A program made the position numbers and the translations under genes. Below, in pieces: positions 15,835 to 24,298 of a DNA stretch of 55,268 nt. The DNA lies in NCBI GenBank assembly GCA_947164825.1, contig CAMUYE010000004.1, positions 1-55,268 of the forward strand, read 5' to 3'. The notes under the pieces were generated by a model. That model made no database searches. It had not been told where the DNA came from and was given only the letters and a program-made list of their open reading frames with translations. Origin of the DNA: an uncultured Clostridia bacterium. GTDB lineage: Bacteria; Bacillota; Clostridia; Oscillospirales; Oscillospiraceae. How positions within the stretch are numbered: position 1 is the stretch's first letter; each line of letters starts with the position of its first letter.

Positions 15835-16821
15835 ATGAAGACTCGCATTGCGATCCTCGGCTACGGCAACCTCGGCAAAGGCGTGGAGGCCGCCGTCGCC
15901 CAGAACGACGATCTGGAGCTGGCCGCTGTCTTCACCCGCCGGGACCCCGCCGGCCTGATCCTCCGCACGCCCGGCGTTCCCGTTCTGCCTGCCTCGGAGG
16001 CCCCGGCCTGGGCCGAGGCGGTGGACGTGCTGATCCTCTGCGGCGGCAGCGCCACGGACCTGCCCGTGCAGACCCCGGAGTACGCCGCCATGTTCAACGT
16101 GGTGGACAGCTTCGACACCCACAAGAAGATCCCGGAGCATTTTGCCGCCGTGGACGACGCCGCCCGGGCCGCCGGGAAGCTGGCGCTGATCTCCTGCGGC
16201 TGGGACCCCGGCCTCTTTTCCCTGGCCCGGGTCTATGCCAACGCCGTACTGCCCGTGGGCAAGGATGAGACCTTCTGGGGCCGGGGCGTCAGCCAGGGCC
16301 ACTCCGACGCCATCCGCCGCATCGAGGGCGTGCTGGACGCCCGGCAGTATACTGTGCCCATCCCCGCTGCGGTGGAGGCCGTGCGCAGGGGAGAGCAGCC
16401 CGTTCTGACTGCCCGGGACAAGCATCTGCGGGAGTGCTACGTGGTCGCCGCCGAGGGGGCCGACAGGGCCCGGATCGAGCGGGAGATCAAGACCATGCCC
16501 TATTACTTCGACGAGTACGATACCAGCGTCACCTTCGTGACCGCCGAGGAGCTGGCCCGGGATCACGCCGGCCTGCCCCACGGGGGATCCGTCCTGCGGG
16601 GCGGCGTCACAGGCTGGGAAGGAGAACACAAGCAGACTGTGGAGTTCAGCCTGAAGCTGGACTCCAACCCCGAGTTCACGGGCTCCGTCCTGGCCGCCTG
16701 CGCCAGGGCGGTCCACCGGCTGTCCCGGGAGGGTCAGACCGGCTGCCGGACCATTCTGGATCTGCCGCCTGCGGCTTTGAGCCCTGTCCCGCCCGAGGAG
16801 CTGCGCGCTCATTTCCTGTGA
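15835..16821 (+). CDS. ddh: Meso-diaminopimelate dehydrogenase
   Basis: A 328-residue NADP-dependent enzyme that converts tetrahydrodipicolinate and ammonia directly to meso-diaminopimelate, bypassing the acylated or DapL/DapF steps. The N-terminus is RIAILGYGNLGKGVE (Rossmann motif), with the family segments SFDTHKKIPEH, SCGWDPGLFS and the GRGVSQGHSDAIRRI stretch of the substrate site. Length is normal. AGGAGG precedes the ATG. It is the third gene of the dapA operon and overlaps the next gene by one base. Confidence 0.96.
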   Translation: MKTRIAILGYGNLGKGVEAAVAQNDDLELAAVFTRRDPAGLILRTPGVPVLPASEAPAWAEAVDVLILCGGSATDLPVQTPEYAAMFNVVDSFDTHKKIPEHFAAVDDAARAAGKLALISCGWDPGLFSLARVYANAVLPVGKDETFWGRGVSQGHSDAIRRIEGVLDARQYTVPIPAAVEAVRRGEQPVLTARDKHLRECYVVAAEGADRARIEREIKTMPYYFDEYDTSVTFVTAEELARDHAGLPHGGSVLRGGVTGWEGEHKQTVEFSLKLDSNPEFTGSVLAACARAVHRLSREGQTGCRTILDLPPAALSPVPPEELRAHFL

Positions 16822-17291
16822 TGAAACAGGCTCTTTACCTGCTGTGCCAGTGGCTCTGGGGCCTGCCCCAGAACCTGGTCGGAGGCGTCTTCTACCTGTA
16901 TTACCGGCTGAAAGGCTGCCCCCATTTCCGCTATCAGGGGGCCTTCGGCGTGGTCTGGACCAATCCCTCCGGCTCCATGTCCATGGGCAGCTTTCTTTTC
17001 ATGCACCCGACCTGGACCCCGGCGGACCGGAAGCTGCTGGCCCACGAGTACGGCCATACCATCCAGTCCCTCTTTTTTGGGCCGCTCTATCTGCTGACGG
17101 TAGGCCTGCCCTCCGTCCTCTGGGCCGGGCTGCCTCGCTTCAAGCAGATGCGCCGGGAGGGCCGCCGGTCCTACTACTCCGTCTACCCCGAGAAGCAGGC
17201 CTCCAGCCTCGGCAAACGCTACGCGAAAAAAGCCGTACCGATCCCGAAGCGAAAAAAGCTCCCCCCAAGCCGCAGGGACACCCGCCCGTAG
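16821..17291 (+). CDS. Small membrane protein with an HEYGH metalloprotease-like motif
   Basis: A 156-residue protein of unknown function. It has an N-terminal hydrophobic segment (about 5-30), a short beta-rich part with GSMSMGSFLFMHP, then LLAHEYGHTIQS (about residues 74-85), which matches the HExxH zinc-binding pattern, and a second hydrophobic segment right after it. The C-terminus is strongly basic. Its start overlaps the ddh stop (TGATG), so it is co-translated with the DAP operon. Similar HEYGH proteins occur as conserved hypotheticals in gut bacteria. A peptidase role, perhaps linked to the cell wall, is only suggested by motif and neighbours. Its TAG stop lies in a GTAG-type repeat. 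Confidence 0.7.
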   Translation: MKQALYLLCQWLWGLPQNLVGGVFYLYYRLKGCPHFRYQGAFGVVWTNPSGSMSMGSFLFMHPTWTPADRKLLAHEYGHTIQSLFFGPLYLLTVGLPSVLWAGLPRFKQMRREGRRSYYSVYPEKQASSLGKRYAKKAVPIPKRKKLPPSRRDTRP

Positions 17292-17687
17292 CGGCGCACA
17301 GTGTGCGCCACCGCGCCCCTCGAACAGGCAACAGGCAACAGGCAACAGGCAACAGGCAACAGGGGACGGGGATGCGAGGCATCAGGCATCAGGCATCAGG
17401 GGAGACGACAGAACGCGCCGTAGGGGCGGCCATTGGCCGTCCGCCCGAGGCAGACGCTTCCGACGAGGCATCAGGCATCAGGCATCAGGCAACAGGCAAC
17501 AGGGGACGGGGGACGCGGATTGCCACGGCCAGTGTGCGCACTGGCCTCGCAATGACCCCGCCTGTAGGGACAAGCATTGCTTGTCCGCCGCTCCCCCGCC
17601 CGGAAGCTGTTTTTCAGATTTTTTCTGAAATCTGTCAACCGTTTCGCGGGCTCATGCGTCTAATTTATTATATGGTCTGACATAATC
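17285..17687. repeat. Repeat-rich intergenic region with heptamer arrays and short palindromes
   Basis: No gene is seen here. Six AACAGGC units cover 17323-17363, three GGCATCA units 17378-17398, then three GGCATCA plus two GGCAACA units 17467-17501. Between them are short palindromes in a GTAG(GGG) context: GCGCACAGTGTGCGC near 17294, GGCCATTGGCC near 17431, GGCCAGTGTGCGCACTGGCC near 17527 and AAGCATTGCTT near 17571. The same heptamers and palindromes recur at other gene ends in the window. Confidence 0.9.
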
Positions 17688-17727
17688 TGCCCGGAAGGAC
17701 CGATTCCAGGTCTTTCCGGGCAAATTT
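17688..17727 (+). terminator. Rho-independent terminator
   Basis: TGCCCGGAAGGACC (17688-17701) pairs with GGTCTTTCCGGGCA (17709-17722) with one mismatch, followed by AATTTT. It would end transcription of the DAP operon after the repeat region. Confidence 0.7.
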
Positions 17728-17750
17728 TACCGTTTTTGGGAAAATAATTA

Positions 17751-17779
17751 TTGACAAACAATAATCCCGGTGCTATGAT
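17751..17779 (+). promoter_or_regulatory. Promoter of the DUF2975-Xre cluster
   Basis: A perfect TTGACA (17751-17756) and TATGAT (17774-17779) are 17 bases apart. The leader of about 120 bases contains another short palindrome (GCGCACACTGTGCGC near 17872). Confidence 0.75.
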
Positions 17780-17908
17780 GCAGATAATCGAGTCGGCAGA
17801 ACCCGCGGCGAACACGGTGCGCCGCTGTGAAATGGATTGGCGGGCGGATTGCCCGCGCTGCATAGGAAATGGCGCACACTGTGCGCCTCTACGGAACGGA
17901 GGTTGGCC

Positions 17909-18349
17909 ATGCAAAACAAAGCTGTGAAGCTGTCTTTGGCGGCGGTGGCGCTCTGCCTGTTCGCCGCGGCGGGGCTGGCCGTCGCCATGCCCTGGCTGCT
18001 GGACTGGTACGTGAAGTACCGGCACCTGCGGGAAACCGGACGTCTCGCGTTCCTGATCGCCTTTTACGGATGTCTGCCCTTCGTGCTGACGGCTCTGATC
18101 TGCCTCTGGCGGCTGCTTCTGAACATCCGGAACGAACGGGTCTTTTCCGAGACCAACAGCCGTTTGATGGCCGTGGTGAGCTGGTGCTGCGCTGCGGTGG
18201 CCGCCGTGACCCTGGGAGCCTTCCGTTGGTATCCGCCCCTGATTTTCATCACCCTGTCCATGGCCTTCCTCTTCCTGATCGTGCGGGTGGTGCGCAACTG
18301 CTTCATCGCGGCCATCGCCCTGAAGGAAGAGAACGCCCTGACGATTTAG
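17909..18349 (+). CDS. DUF2975-like membrane protein
   Basis: A 146-residue protein with four hydrophobic segments (about 8-32, 45-70, 85-110 and 112-135) and the NIRNERVFSETNSR loop typical of DUF2975. Members nearly always precede a small Xre regulator, as here, and are thought to act as its membrane partner; the signal sensed is unknown. The ATG at 17909 follows GGAGG at 8 bases. The Xre gene begins nine bases after its stop. Confidence 0.75.
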   Translation: MQNKAVKLSLAAVALCLFAAAGLAVAMPWLLDWYVKYRHLRETGRLAFLIAFYGCLPFVLTALICLWRLLLNIRNERVFSETNSRLMAVVSWCCAAVAAVTLGAFRWYPPLIFITLSMAFLFLIVRVVRNCFIAAIALKEENALTI

Positions 18350-18358
18350 GAGGGAGCC

Positions 18359-18568
18359 ATGGCGATCATAGTCAACCTGGACGTCATGCTGGCGAAGCGG
18401 AAAATGAGCTCCCTGGAGCTGGCCGAGCGCATCGGCATTACCCCGGCCAACCTGTCGATTTTGAAGACCGGCAAGGCCAAGGCCGTCCGCTTCTCCACCC
18501 TGGACGCCATCTGCCAGGCCCTGGATTGCCAGCCGGGGGACGTGCTGGAATTCAAAGACGAAGCGTAG
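18359..18568 (+). CDS. Small Xre-family regulator (YozG-like), partner of DUF2975
   Basis: A 69-residue one-domain helix-turn-helix protein: MAIIVNLDVMLAKRKMSSLE, then LAERIGITPANLSILKTGKA, then the FSTLDAICQALDCQPGDVLE end found in YozG-like proteins. AGGAGG lies just upstream. It likely regulates the preceding DUF2975 gene and possibly the DUF4173 gene downstream. Its TAG stop codon is the TAG of a GTAGGGGGCGG repeat that begins at the same place. Confidence 0.85.
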   Translation: MAIIVNLDVMLAKRKMSSLELAERIGITPANLSILKTGKAKAVRFSTLDAICQALDCQPGDVLEFKDEA

Positions 18569-18670
18569 GGGGCGGCGTCCCCGACGCCCCGCGGGCACCG
18601 TTATCTGATACCTGCGGCCCCTACGGTTCAACTGAAGCCTGCGGGCCGTCGAGGACGCCGGCCCCTACGG
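18565..18670. repeat. GTAGGG-bounded palindromic repeat, copy A
   Basis: The outer ends GTAGGGGGCGGCGTCC and GGACGCCGGCCCCTAC pair over most of their length, with an inner CCTGCGGCCCCTAC copy. A closely similar element is at 45147-45227. It starts inside the last codons of the Xre gene. Confidence 0.8.
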
Positions 18671-18684
18671 AAGGAGGCCGTAAA

Positions 18685-18792
18685 TTGGAACCCAAAAAAA
18701 CGGAGAACCCCCCGTCCGGGGCGGAGGATATGGAGCGCTTTCTGACCCGTTCCTGCGCCTGGGATCAGATCCGCGAAGCAGCGGGAAGCTGA
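18685..18792 (+). CDS. Possible 35-residue protein
   Basis: A TTG start at 18685 preceded by AAGGAGG at 8 bases opens a short frame (LEPKKTENPPSGAEDMERF, then LTRSCAWDQIREAAGS). It lies between the Xre gene and the DUF4173 gene, in the same direction. The good ribosome site argues for translation; the tiny size and TTG start argue against. No family is recognised. Confidence 0.35.
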   Translation: MEPKKTENPPSGAEDMERFLTRSCAWDQIREAAGS

Positions 18793-18890
18793 TCCGACAG
18801 GGAAGGGGAGCGGAGCGATGACGACTTCCGCCGCTGTTCCCGATCAGAAACCGAAATTTTGAGCTATCCAGATTAAAGGAGGATATCACT

Positions 18891-20486
18891 ATGGATGAAA
18901 TTGATATGAACACCGGTCTGCCGGTGAACAACAGGGACCTTCCCAAGCCTGAGGCTGCAACGCCGTCTCCCGCAGGGGAGATCCACTATCCCTCCGGCAT
19001 GGTGCTGCCTGCCGCGCGGCCGGTGCCTGCGCCTCCCCGCCGGACGCCACTGAAGCGGGGCACCGGACGGGATCTGGGTCTGGCGGCGGGGCTGCTGGCC
19101 CGCTGCTTCCTGCTCTGGGATTCCCTCTTCTGGGCGCAGGGGATCGGCCTCGGGGAGGCCGTCGGCCTGGGTCTGCTGCTGCCCGCGGCGCTGATCTATC
19201 TGAAGGACCGTCCGGGACGGATGACCGGCTACGGACTGCTCTGCTCGGCTCTCTGCCTTCTGGGCGGCGCGAGCCTGGCCCTCTCCGGGGACAACCCGCT
19301 GAAGGCGCTGACCCTGATCGCCACGACCCCGCTGTTTCTCATTGTGCTGATGGAGCGTCTGGAGCTGCGGACGGGCACGAGCCCTCTGGCCCGGCTTCGG
19401 GATCTTTTCGTCACCTGGTTTGGCCGGAGCTTCGGACGGATCCACCTGGGCGCCTGGGCCCTGACCCACTGCGGGGAAAAGGACAGCGCCAAGAGCAAGC
19501 GGAACCGGGCCGTTCTGATCGGCCTTGCCTGTGCGATCCCGGCCCTGCTGATCCTGATCCCCCTGCTGATCTCCTCCGACGCGGCCTTCGAGGGCATGGT
19601 GAACCGGCTGGATTGGGACACGGCGATGAAGGGCGTCTTCGCCCTGATCCCCGCCTCCTTCGCGGCGCTGCTGCTCTTCTCCCTGCTGTTTACTGCGCGC
19701 AAGCCCGAACAGAGCGCCGGGAACCGGACCCGGAAAGGGGTGGAGCCCGCCGCCGTGATCGCCTTTTTGGCGGCGGTCAGCGCGGCCTACGTCCTCTATC
19801 TGGTCTCCCAGTTCGCCTACTTCACCGACGCCTTCCGGGGCCTGCTGCCCAAGGATTACACCGTGGCGGAGTACGCCCGCCGGGGCTTCTTTGAGATGTG
19901 CGCCATCGTGGCCATCAACCTGGGGCTCATCATTCTGGCCGTGGGTCTGTGCCGGAAGGCGGAGGGCCGCGTTCCCGCCATCGTGAAGGCTCTGGCCCTC
20001 TTCCTGTGCATCTTCTCTCTGGCCCTGGTGGCCACAGCCCTGTCCAAGATGGTCCTCTACATGAAGAGCTTCGGCCTGACCCGGCTCCGGGTTCTGACCT
20101 CGGCCTTTATGATCTTCCTGGCCCTGGTGGTCGCCGCCAAGGCGATCCAGCTCTTTGCCAGAAAGACGCCGGTGGCCCAGCTCGCCGTGACCCTGGGGGC
20201 CGCCATCCTCATTGCCCTGAGCCTGCTCAACGTGGACGGCCTGGTGGCCCGCTACAACGTGGACGCCTGGAAGACCGGCAAGCTGGACAGCCTGGACGTG
20301 CAGATGATCTGCGAGCTGGGCGACGGCGCGACGCCGGTGCTGGTGGAGCTCTCCCGGGAAGAAGACACCGCCGTTTCCAGCCGTGCCGAGCGTGAGCTGA
20401 AGAATCGCAGCGTGGAGGAAGACTGGCGCAGCTGGAACCTGGTCACCGCCAAAGCCAACGCCGCCCTGGAGGAGTACCGGCCGTAG
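18891..20486 (+). CDS. DUF4173-family polytopic membrane protein
   Basis: A 531-residue protein with a soluble Pro-rich N-terminus (about 1-55) and roughly twelve hydrophobic segments to about residue 455, then a soluble C-terminal tail. The segment LPKDYTVAEYARRGFFEMCA followed by IVAINLGLI is characteristic of DUF4173 proteins. The biochemical role is unknown. AAAGGAGG precedes the ATG. DUF4173 genes are often next to DUF2975/Xre pairs, which suggests a shared regulatory unit. Confidence 0.75.
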   Translation: MDEIDMNTGLPVNNRDLPKPEAATPSPAGEIHYPSGMVLPAARPVPAPPRRTPLKRGTGRDLGLAAGLLARCFLLWDSLFWAQGIGLGEAVGLGLLLPAALIYLKDRPGRMTGYGLLCSALCLLGGASLALSGDNPLKALTLIATTPLFLIVLMERLELRTGTSPLARLRDLFVTWFGRSFGRIHLGAWALTHCGEKDSAKSKRNRAVLIGLACAIPALLILIPLLISSDAAFEGMVNRLDWDTAMKGVFALIPASFAALLLFSLLFTARKPEQSAGNRTRKGVEPAAVIAFLAAVSAAYVLYLVSQFAYFTDAFRGLLPKDYTVAEYARRGFFEMCAIVAINLGLIILAVGLCRKAEGRVPAIVKALALFLCIFSLALVATALSKMVLYMKSFGLTRLRVLTSAFMIFLALVVAAKAIQLFARKTPVAQLAVTLGAAILIALSLLNVDGLVARYNVDAWKTGKLDSLDVQMICELGDGATPVLVELSREEDTAVSSRAERELKNRSVEEDWRSWNLVTAKANAALEEYRP

Positions 20487-20571
20487 GCCTGCCGCAAACG
20501 GGAATTTACGATTTCATTCGTAGGAGCGCCAAATCCCGCTAATCCGACACAACAGAAAGGACGGAACCCCC

Positions 20572-21771
20572 ATGAAAAAAGTCGTTGCGATCCTGCTGAT
20601 CCTCGCGATGCTGAGCGCCCTGGCCGCCTGCGGCCGCGGGCTGGCTCCCGAACTGCCGGAGGCGGCGACGGAGTTTGTTCTTGGAGATTATGTCAACCCA
20701 GCGGATCCGGATGACGGGTACGCCGCCATTTCGTACAAGGGCCGGGTCTATGCCTACTACGGCACGATCAAGCGCTCTCTCCGCGCCGAGGATCTGGGCC
20801 CCTGCCTGGGCTATACGGTCCAGGAGGGCGAAAAGCAGGAGGATCAGCGGATCTGCCTGCTGGCCGCCGACCCGGAGGAAAACTATCTGGCGCGGATCCC
20901 CGTGGACGGATTCATGGATCAGCCGGACTTCTTCCGCGCCCTGGACACGGCGGGCAGAGCGATAGACACGCCGGATTATATCAAGTCCCTGGACTATTCG
21001 ATCTGGGAGGCGGCTCCGGAGCAGACAGGCAGCGAGATCCCGAGCACCGAAGCCCCTTCCACGGAAGCGCCCTCCGCGGAGCCGACGACCACGGAGCCGC
21101 CCGCGACGGAGCCTTCGACCACGGAAGCCCCTGCGCCGGAGCTGTCCGACAGGCTGGACGACAGCTACAGCCTGGAGGACTACGCCTTTCGCCTGAGCGA
21201 GGTCACCCCCCGGGACATCGTGGAGCAGGGCTGGGTGGTGACGGACGCCGTTTTGATGCGCAGCATGGGCGCGGAGAACCCCTACGCCCAGCTGGTTCCC
21301 GAAGAGAAGCGGAAGGATCCCAACGCGACGCCGGAGCTCTCCGGGGAGGGGCTGCTGGATCCGGACGGCATGGTGCAGATCTATCTGGTGCAGGCCGGCC
21401 AAGAGGACAGCGCCTTCAACCCGCTGCGGCTGGGCGTGGTCAATACCGGCGAAGAAGCCGCTCCCTATCTGGACTGCCCGATCTTCTTCTTTTCCATCAA
21501 CGAAGTCCAATTCTACGAAGAGGCCGACGATGGCTTTGTGGCGTTCACCGGTCCCGCCGGGATCAAACTGGGTATGGAGAAGGAGGAGCTTGTAAGCCTG
21601 CTGGGAGAACCGTTCTATGAGGACGGCGGCGATGGCATGACGGGCCTGTTCTATCTCAGCCAGCAGATGGAGGAACTGGTGTTGCTCCTGGACGCCGAAG
21701 GCAGGCTGAAGGCCATGTTCTATCAGGATCTGGTGCTCTACGACCCGGCGGATTACGTGTTCCACAACTGA
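20572..21771 (+). CDS. Lipoprotein with Thr/Pro/Glu-rich linker, unknown function
   Basis: A 399-residue exported protein. The signal peptide ends in the lipobox LSALAAC, so Cys22 would carry the lipid anchor. The mature part has a first domain (about 35-145), a low-complexity linker of repeated STEAPSTEAPSAE-type units (about 150-188), and a second domain (about 190-399). The latter contains IKLGMEKEELVSLLGEP, as in repeat domains of surface proteins. AAAGGA lies upstream. Transcription ends at the strong bidirectional hairpin at 21859-21901. Confidence 0.75.
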   Translation: MKKVVAILLILAMLSALAACGRGLAPELPEAATEFVLGDYVNPADPDDGYAAISYKGRVYAYYGTIKRSLRAEDLGPCLGYTVQEGEKQEDQRICLLAADPEENYLARIPVDGFMDQPDFFRALDTAGRAIDTPDYIKSLDYSIWEAAPEQTGSEIPSTEAPSTEAPSAEPTTTEPPATEPSTTEAPAPELSDRLDDSYSLEDYAFRLSEVTPRDIVEQGWVVTDAVLMRSMGAENPYAQLVPEEKRKDPNATPELSGEGLLDPDGMVQIYLVQAGQEDSAFNPLRLGVVNTGEEAAPYLDCPIFFFSINEVQFYEEADDGFVAFTGPAGIKLGMEKEELVSLLGEPFYEDGGDGMTGLFYLSQQMEELVLLLDAEGRLKAMFYQDLVLYDPADYVFHN

Positions 21772-21858
21772 ACAAAGGAGCCGCTATGACCCATTCTGTT
21801 AAACTCCGCCTGTGTCTGCGAGGAAAACGGATAGGATTGAACAGAACACGGAACGAAC

Positions 21859-21901
21859 AAGCGCTCCCCGGAAAAACCGCAGGGTTTTCCGGGGAGCGCT
21901 T
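21859..21901. terminator. Bidirectional terminator
   Basis: AAGCGCTCCCCGGAAAA (21859-21875) and its exact reverse complement (21885-21901) form a 17-bp stem with a 9-base loop. It separates the converging lipoprotein and transporter genes and fits both directions. Confidence 0.85.
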
Positions 21902-21939
21902 ATTTGCCGCAGACGGAACGGCGCGGAACCGGCCGCCGG

Positions 21940-24192
21940 TCAGGGGTCGGCGTGGGGATCCCGTAGCCCGGCTTCCTGCCTGTGCCGCCGGAGCCGGCGG
22001 AGCAGATTCCGCGGGAGCAGGGCGACGGAGTCCGTGAGGCCGCAGAGGACGCGATTCAGAACGGACGTCACCCGAAGGAAGCAGACGCTGAGGGGGGTCA
22101 AAACGCGATTCTCCCCCAGCAGATCCGCGGCCCATCCGCCGAAGCGGAGGCTTTTCCGGGCTGCCGGATCCGTCAGCCGGTTTTTCCCGAAGAGCTCGGA
22201 GAGCCAGGCGGCGAAGCGGAGCGTCCCCTTCGCCGCCGGAGCGCTTAGTTTGTTCTCCCCGAAGAGCCCGGAGAGCCAGGCGCCGAAACGGAGCGTCCCC
22301 TTTGCCGCCGGAGCGCTTACTTTGTTTTCTCCGAAGAGCCCGGAGAACCAGGCGCCGAAGCGGAGCAGCCCCTTCGATCCCGCGGTCGTCAGCCTGTTTT
22401 CACCAAAGAGGCCCGAGAACCAGCTGCCGAAGCGGAGCAGGAGCTTTGCCGCCCGGGTCGTGAGCCTGTTTTCCCCGAACAGCGCCGCGATGGGGCCGAA
22501 GAAGGCGGGCAGCAGCCGCAGCAACAGGGGCCGGTAGACCAGCTCCTCCAGATCCAGGCGCTTCGGCCAGCGGTCCAAATAGCTGCCGTTTTTCATCAGC
22601 AGCCTCCGGACGATCAGCAGATACACCGCCGCGCCGATGCCCACGGAGATCAACGCGCCTTTCAGGTTCTCCCAGGCGAAGAAATGCACCGGGTGTTCCG
22701 GCGCACCGCTGTGGAAGAAGTCGGTGCCCAGGTCCGCCAGGAAATTCATGGACCGGCCTGCGGTCAGCCCCAGCAGGGGCAGCAGCAGCGCCGCCAGACA
22801 GAGGGCCGCAGCGGAGGCGGGGTTCATGCAGCGGCGCATGGCGTCGTATTGGTCCTGCTTCTGAGGATGCTTCTCCACAAAGATCGCCACGTAGAGCTTG
22901 GTCATATAGGCCACGGTCAGACCGCCGGAGCAGAGAAAGACCCACTCGACGACCCGAAGCGGCCAGCCGTATTCCCCGGCGGCCTCCACGATGCCCTCGT
23001 GCAGCAGGGTCTTGCTGATATAGCCGTTGAGCAGCGGGATGCCGCCGATTCCCAGGGCCCCCAGGAGGAAGGCCGCCTGCAGCAGAGGCTTCCCCCGGCC
23101 GAAGCCCCGGATCTCATTCAGATCCAGCTTGTGGAGATTCATGTAGACCACGCCGGCGCAGAGGAAAAGGACCAGCTTGAACAGGGAGTGGTTGACCATG
23201 TGCAGGAAGGCGCCCCGGGCGGCCAGGGCGTTTTCATCGCCCAGCAGGCCCATGACGCCGATCCCCACCAGGATGAAGCCGATCTGGGACATGGACGAAC
23301 AGGCCAGCGTCCGCTTGAGGTCGATGCTGAACAGGGCCAGCAGCGCGCCAAGGAACATGGTCACGCAGCCCAGGAGCAGGATCGCGGCGCCCCAGGCCGG
23401 GTCGTTTCGGAACAGGTTGCAGCTGACGGCGAGGATGCCCCAGATGCCGGACTTGGTCAGCACACCGGACAGCAGAGCCGAGGCCGGGGCCGGGGCCACC
23501 GGGTGGGCCTTGGGCAGCCAGATGTGCAGGGGGAACATACCGGCCTTGGCTCCGAAGCCGAAGAGGATGCAGGCGCCGGCGGTATAGAGGACGCCCTTGC
23601 TGCCGCTTGCCGCCGCCAGGGCGTGCAGCTCGGCGATCCGGGTGGTTCCCAGCTCCTTTTGCAGCAGGAACAGACCCATGAGTGCCACAAGCCCGCCGAT
23701 GACGGCCACGGCCAGGTAGGTGTTGGCGGCCCGGACTGCGCCGGGGGTCTCCTCCTGGATGACCCAGGTAAAGGAGGTGAAGGACATCACTTCAAAAAAG
23801 ACGAAGGCGGTGAAGAGATCCCCCGCAAGAAACACGCCCATGGTGGCGCCGAGGGTCAGCAGATTGAAGCAATAGTAGCGGTTCCGGTTGCGGTGGTGGG
23901 CGTTGTATTCCGGAGAGAAGAGCAGGGTGGCGAACCACATCAGGCCGATGATCCCCGCGTAGACCGCACGAAAGCCGTCCAGCTCCAGCAGAAGTCCCCG
24001 GGCACAGAGGCCGGGAAGCTCCGCCCGGGCGGGACGGAGGAAGAAGGCGGCCAGGGCCAGAAGCAGCTCCAGGCCGCCCACACAGACGGCGAAGACGTCC
24101 CGCAGGCCCTTGCTCCGGCGGCCGATGAGATAGCTGACCGGAGCCAGGGCCATGGGAAGGAAGACGAGGAGATACAGCAGCATCGGCTTCAT
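21940..24192 (-). CDS. Proton-channel subunit (NuoL/NuoM/MnhD-like) with 24-residue tandem-repeat tail
   Basis: A 750-residue protein. Residues 1 to about 530 are a polytopic channel subunit of the complex I/Mrp antiporter family, with FEVMSFTSFTWVIQEE and the core FGAKAGMFPLHIWLPKAHPV, then APAPASALLSGVLTKSGIWG, which carry the conserved Glu/Lys proton-path residues. Length of such subunits is normally near 500. The extra C-terminus (about 565-712) holds six imperfect 24-residue repeats of the form LFGENRLTTAGSKGLLRFGA plus WFSG, probably amphipathic helices, and ends in a basic tail. The ATG at 24192 has GAGG 5 bases upstream; a GTG at 24198 is possible. It follows the other channel gene by about 105 bp. 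Confidence 0.85.
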   Translation of the reverse strand: MKPMLLYLLVFLPMALAPVSYLIGRRSKGLRDVFAVCVGGLELLLALAAFFLRPARAELPGLCARGLLLELDGFRAVYAGIIGLMWFATLLFSPEYNAHHRNRNRYYCFNLLTLGATMGVFLAGDLFTAFVFFEVMSFTSFTWVIQEETPGAVRAANTYLAVAVIGGLVALMGLFLLQKELGTTRIAELHALAAASGSKGVLYTAGACILFGFGAKAGMFPLHIWLPKAHPVAPAPASALLSGVLTKSGIWGILAVSCNLFRNDPAWGAAILLLGCVTMFLGALLALFSIDLKRTLACSSMSQIGFILVGIGVMGLLGDENALAARGAFLHMVNHSLFKLVLFLCAGVVYMNLHKLDLNEIRGFGRGKPLLQAAFLLGALGIGGIPLLNGYISKTLLHEGIVEAAGEYGWPLRVVEWVFLCSGGLTVAYMTKLYVAIFVEKHPQKQDQYDAMRRCMNPASAAALCLAALLLPLLGLTAGRSMNFLADLGTDFFHSGAPEHPVHFFAWENLKGALISVGIGAAVYLLIVRRLLMKNGSYLDRWPKRLDLEELVYRPLLLRLLPAFFGPIAALFGENRLTTRAAKLLLRFGSWFSGLFGENRLTTAGSKGLLRFGAWFSGLFGENKVSAPAAKGTLRFGAWLSGLFGENKLSAPAAKGTLRFAAWLSELFGKNRLTDPAARKSLRFGGWAADLLGENRVLTPLSVCFLRVTSVLNRVLCGLTDSVALLPRNLLRRLRRHRQEAGLRDPHADP
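22051..22485 (-). repeat. 72-bp in-frame tandem repeats (six units) in the transporter gene
   Basis: On the plus strand the motif CCGAAGAGCCCGGAGAGCC and close variants recur every 72 bases (near 22187, 22258, 22330 and 22402), with weaker units at both ends. Each unit encodes LFGEN(R/K)-x(9)-LRFG-x-W. The central two units are almost identical in DNA, a sign of recent duplication. Confidence 0.9.
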
Positions 24193-24298
24193 AGGCACCT
24201 CGCAGATGAGAGTCGGGGATCGGAGTGCGGGGATGGACAGGAGAGAGCAGGGAAGGGCAGAACAGGCAGGGAAGGGCAGGAACGGGAAAGGACAGCGC

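Noticed and set aside
17323..17501. Heptamer arrays as a CRISPR array
   Set aside because: Units are 7 bases with no spacers, and no cas gene is in the window.
21786..22037. Possible small gene after the lipoprotein, with AAAGGAG before an ATG
   Set aside because: The frame runs through the bidirectional terminator and into the antisense of the transporter tail; its sequence is Arg-rich with no family.
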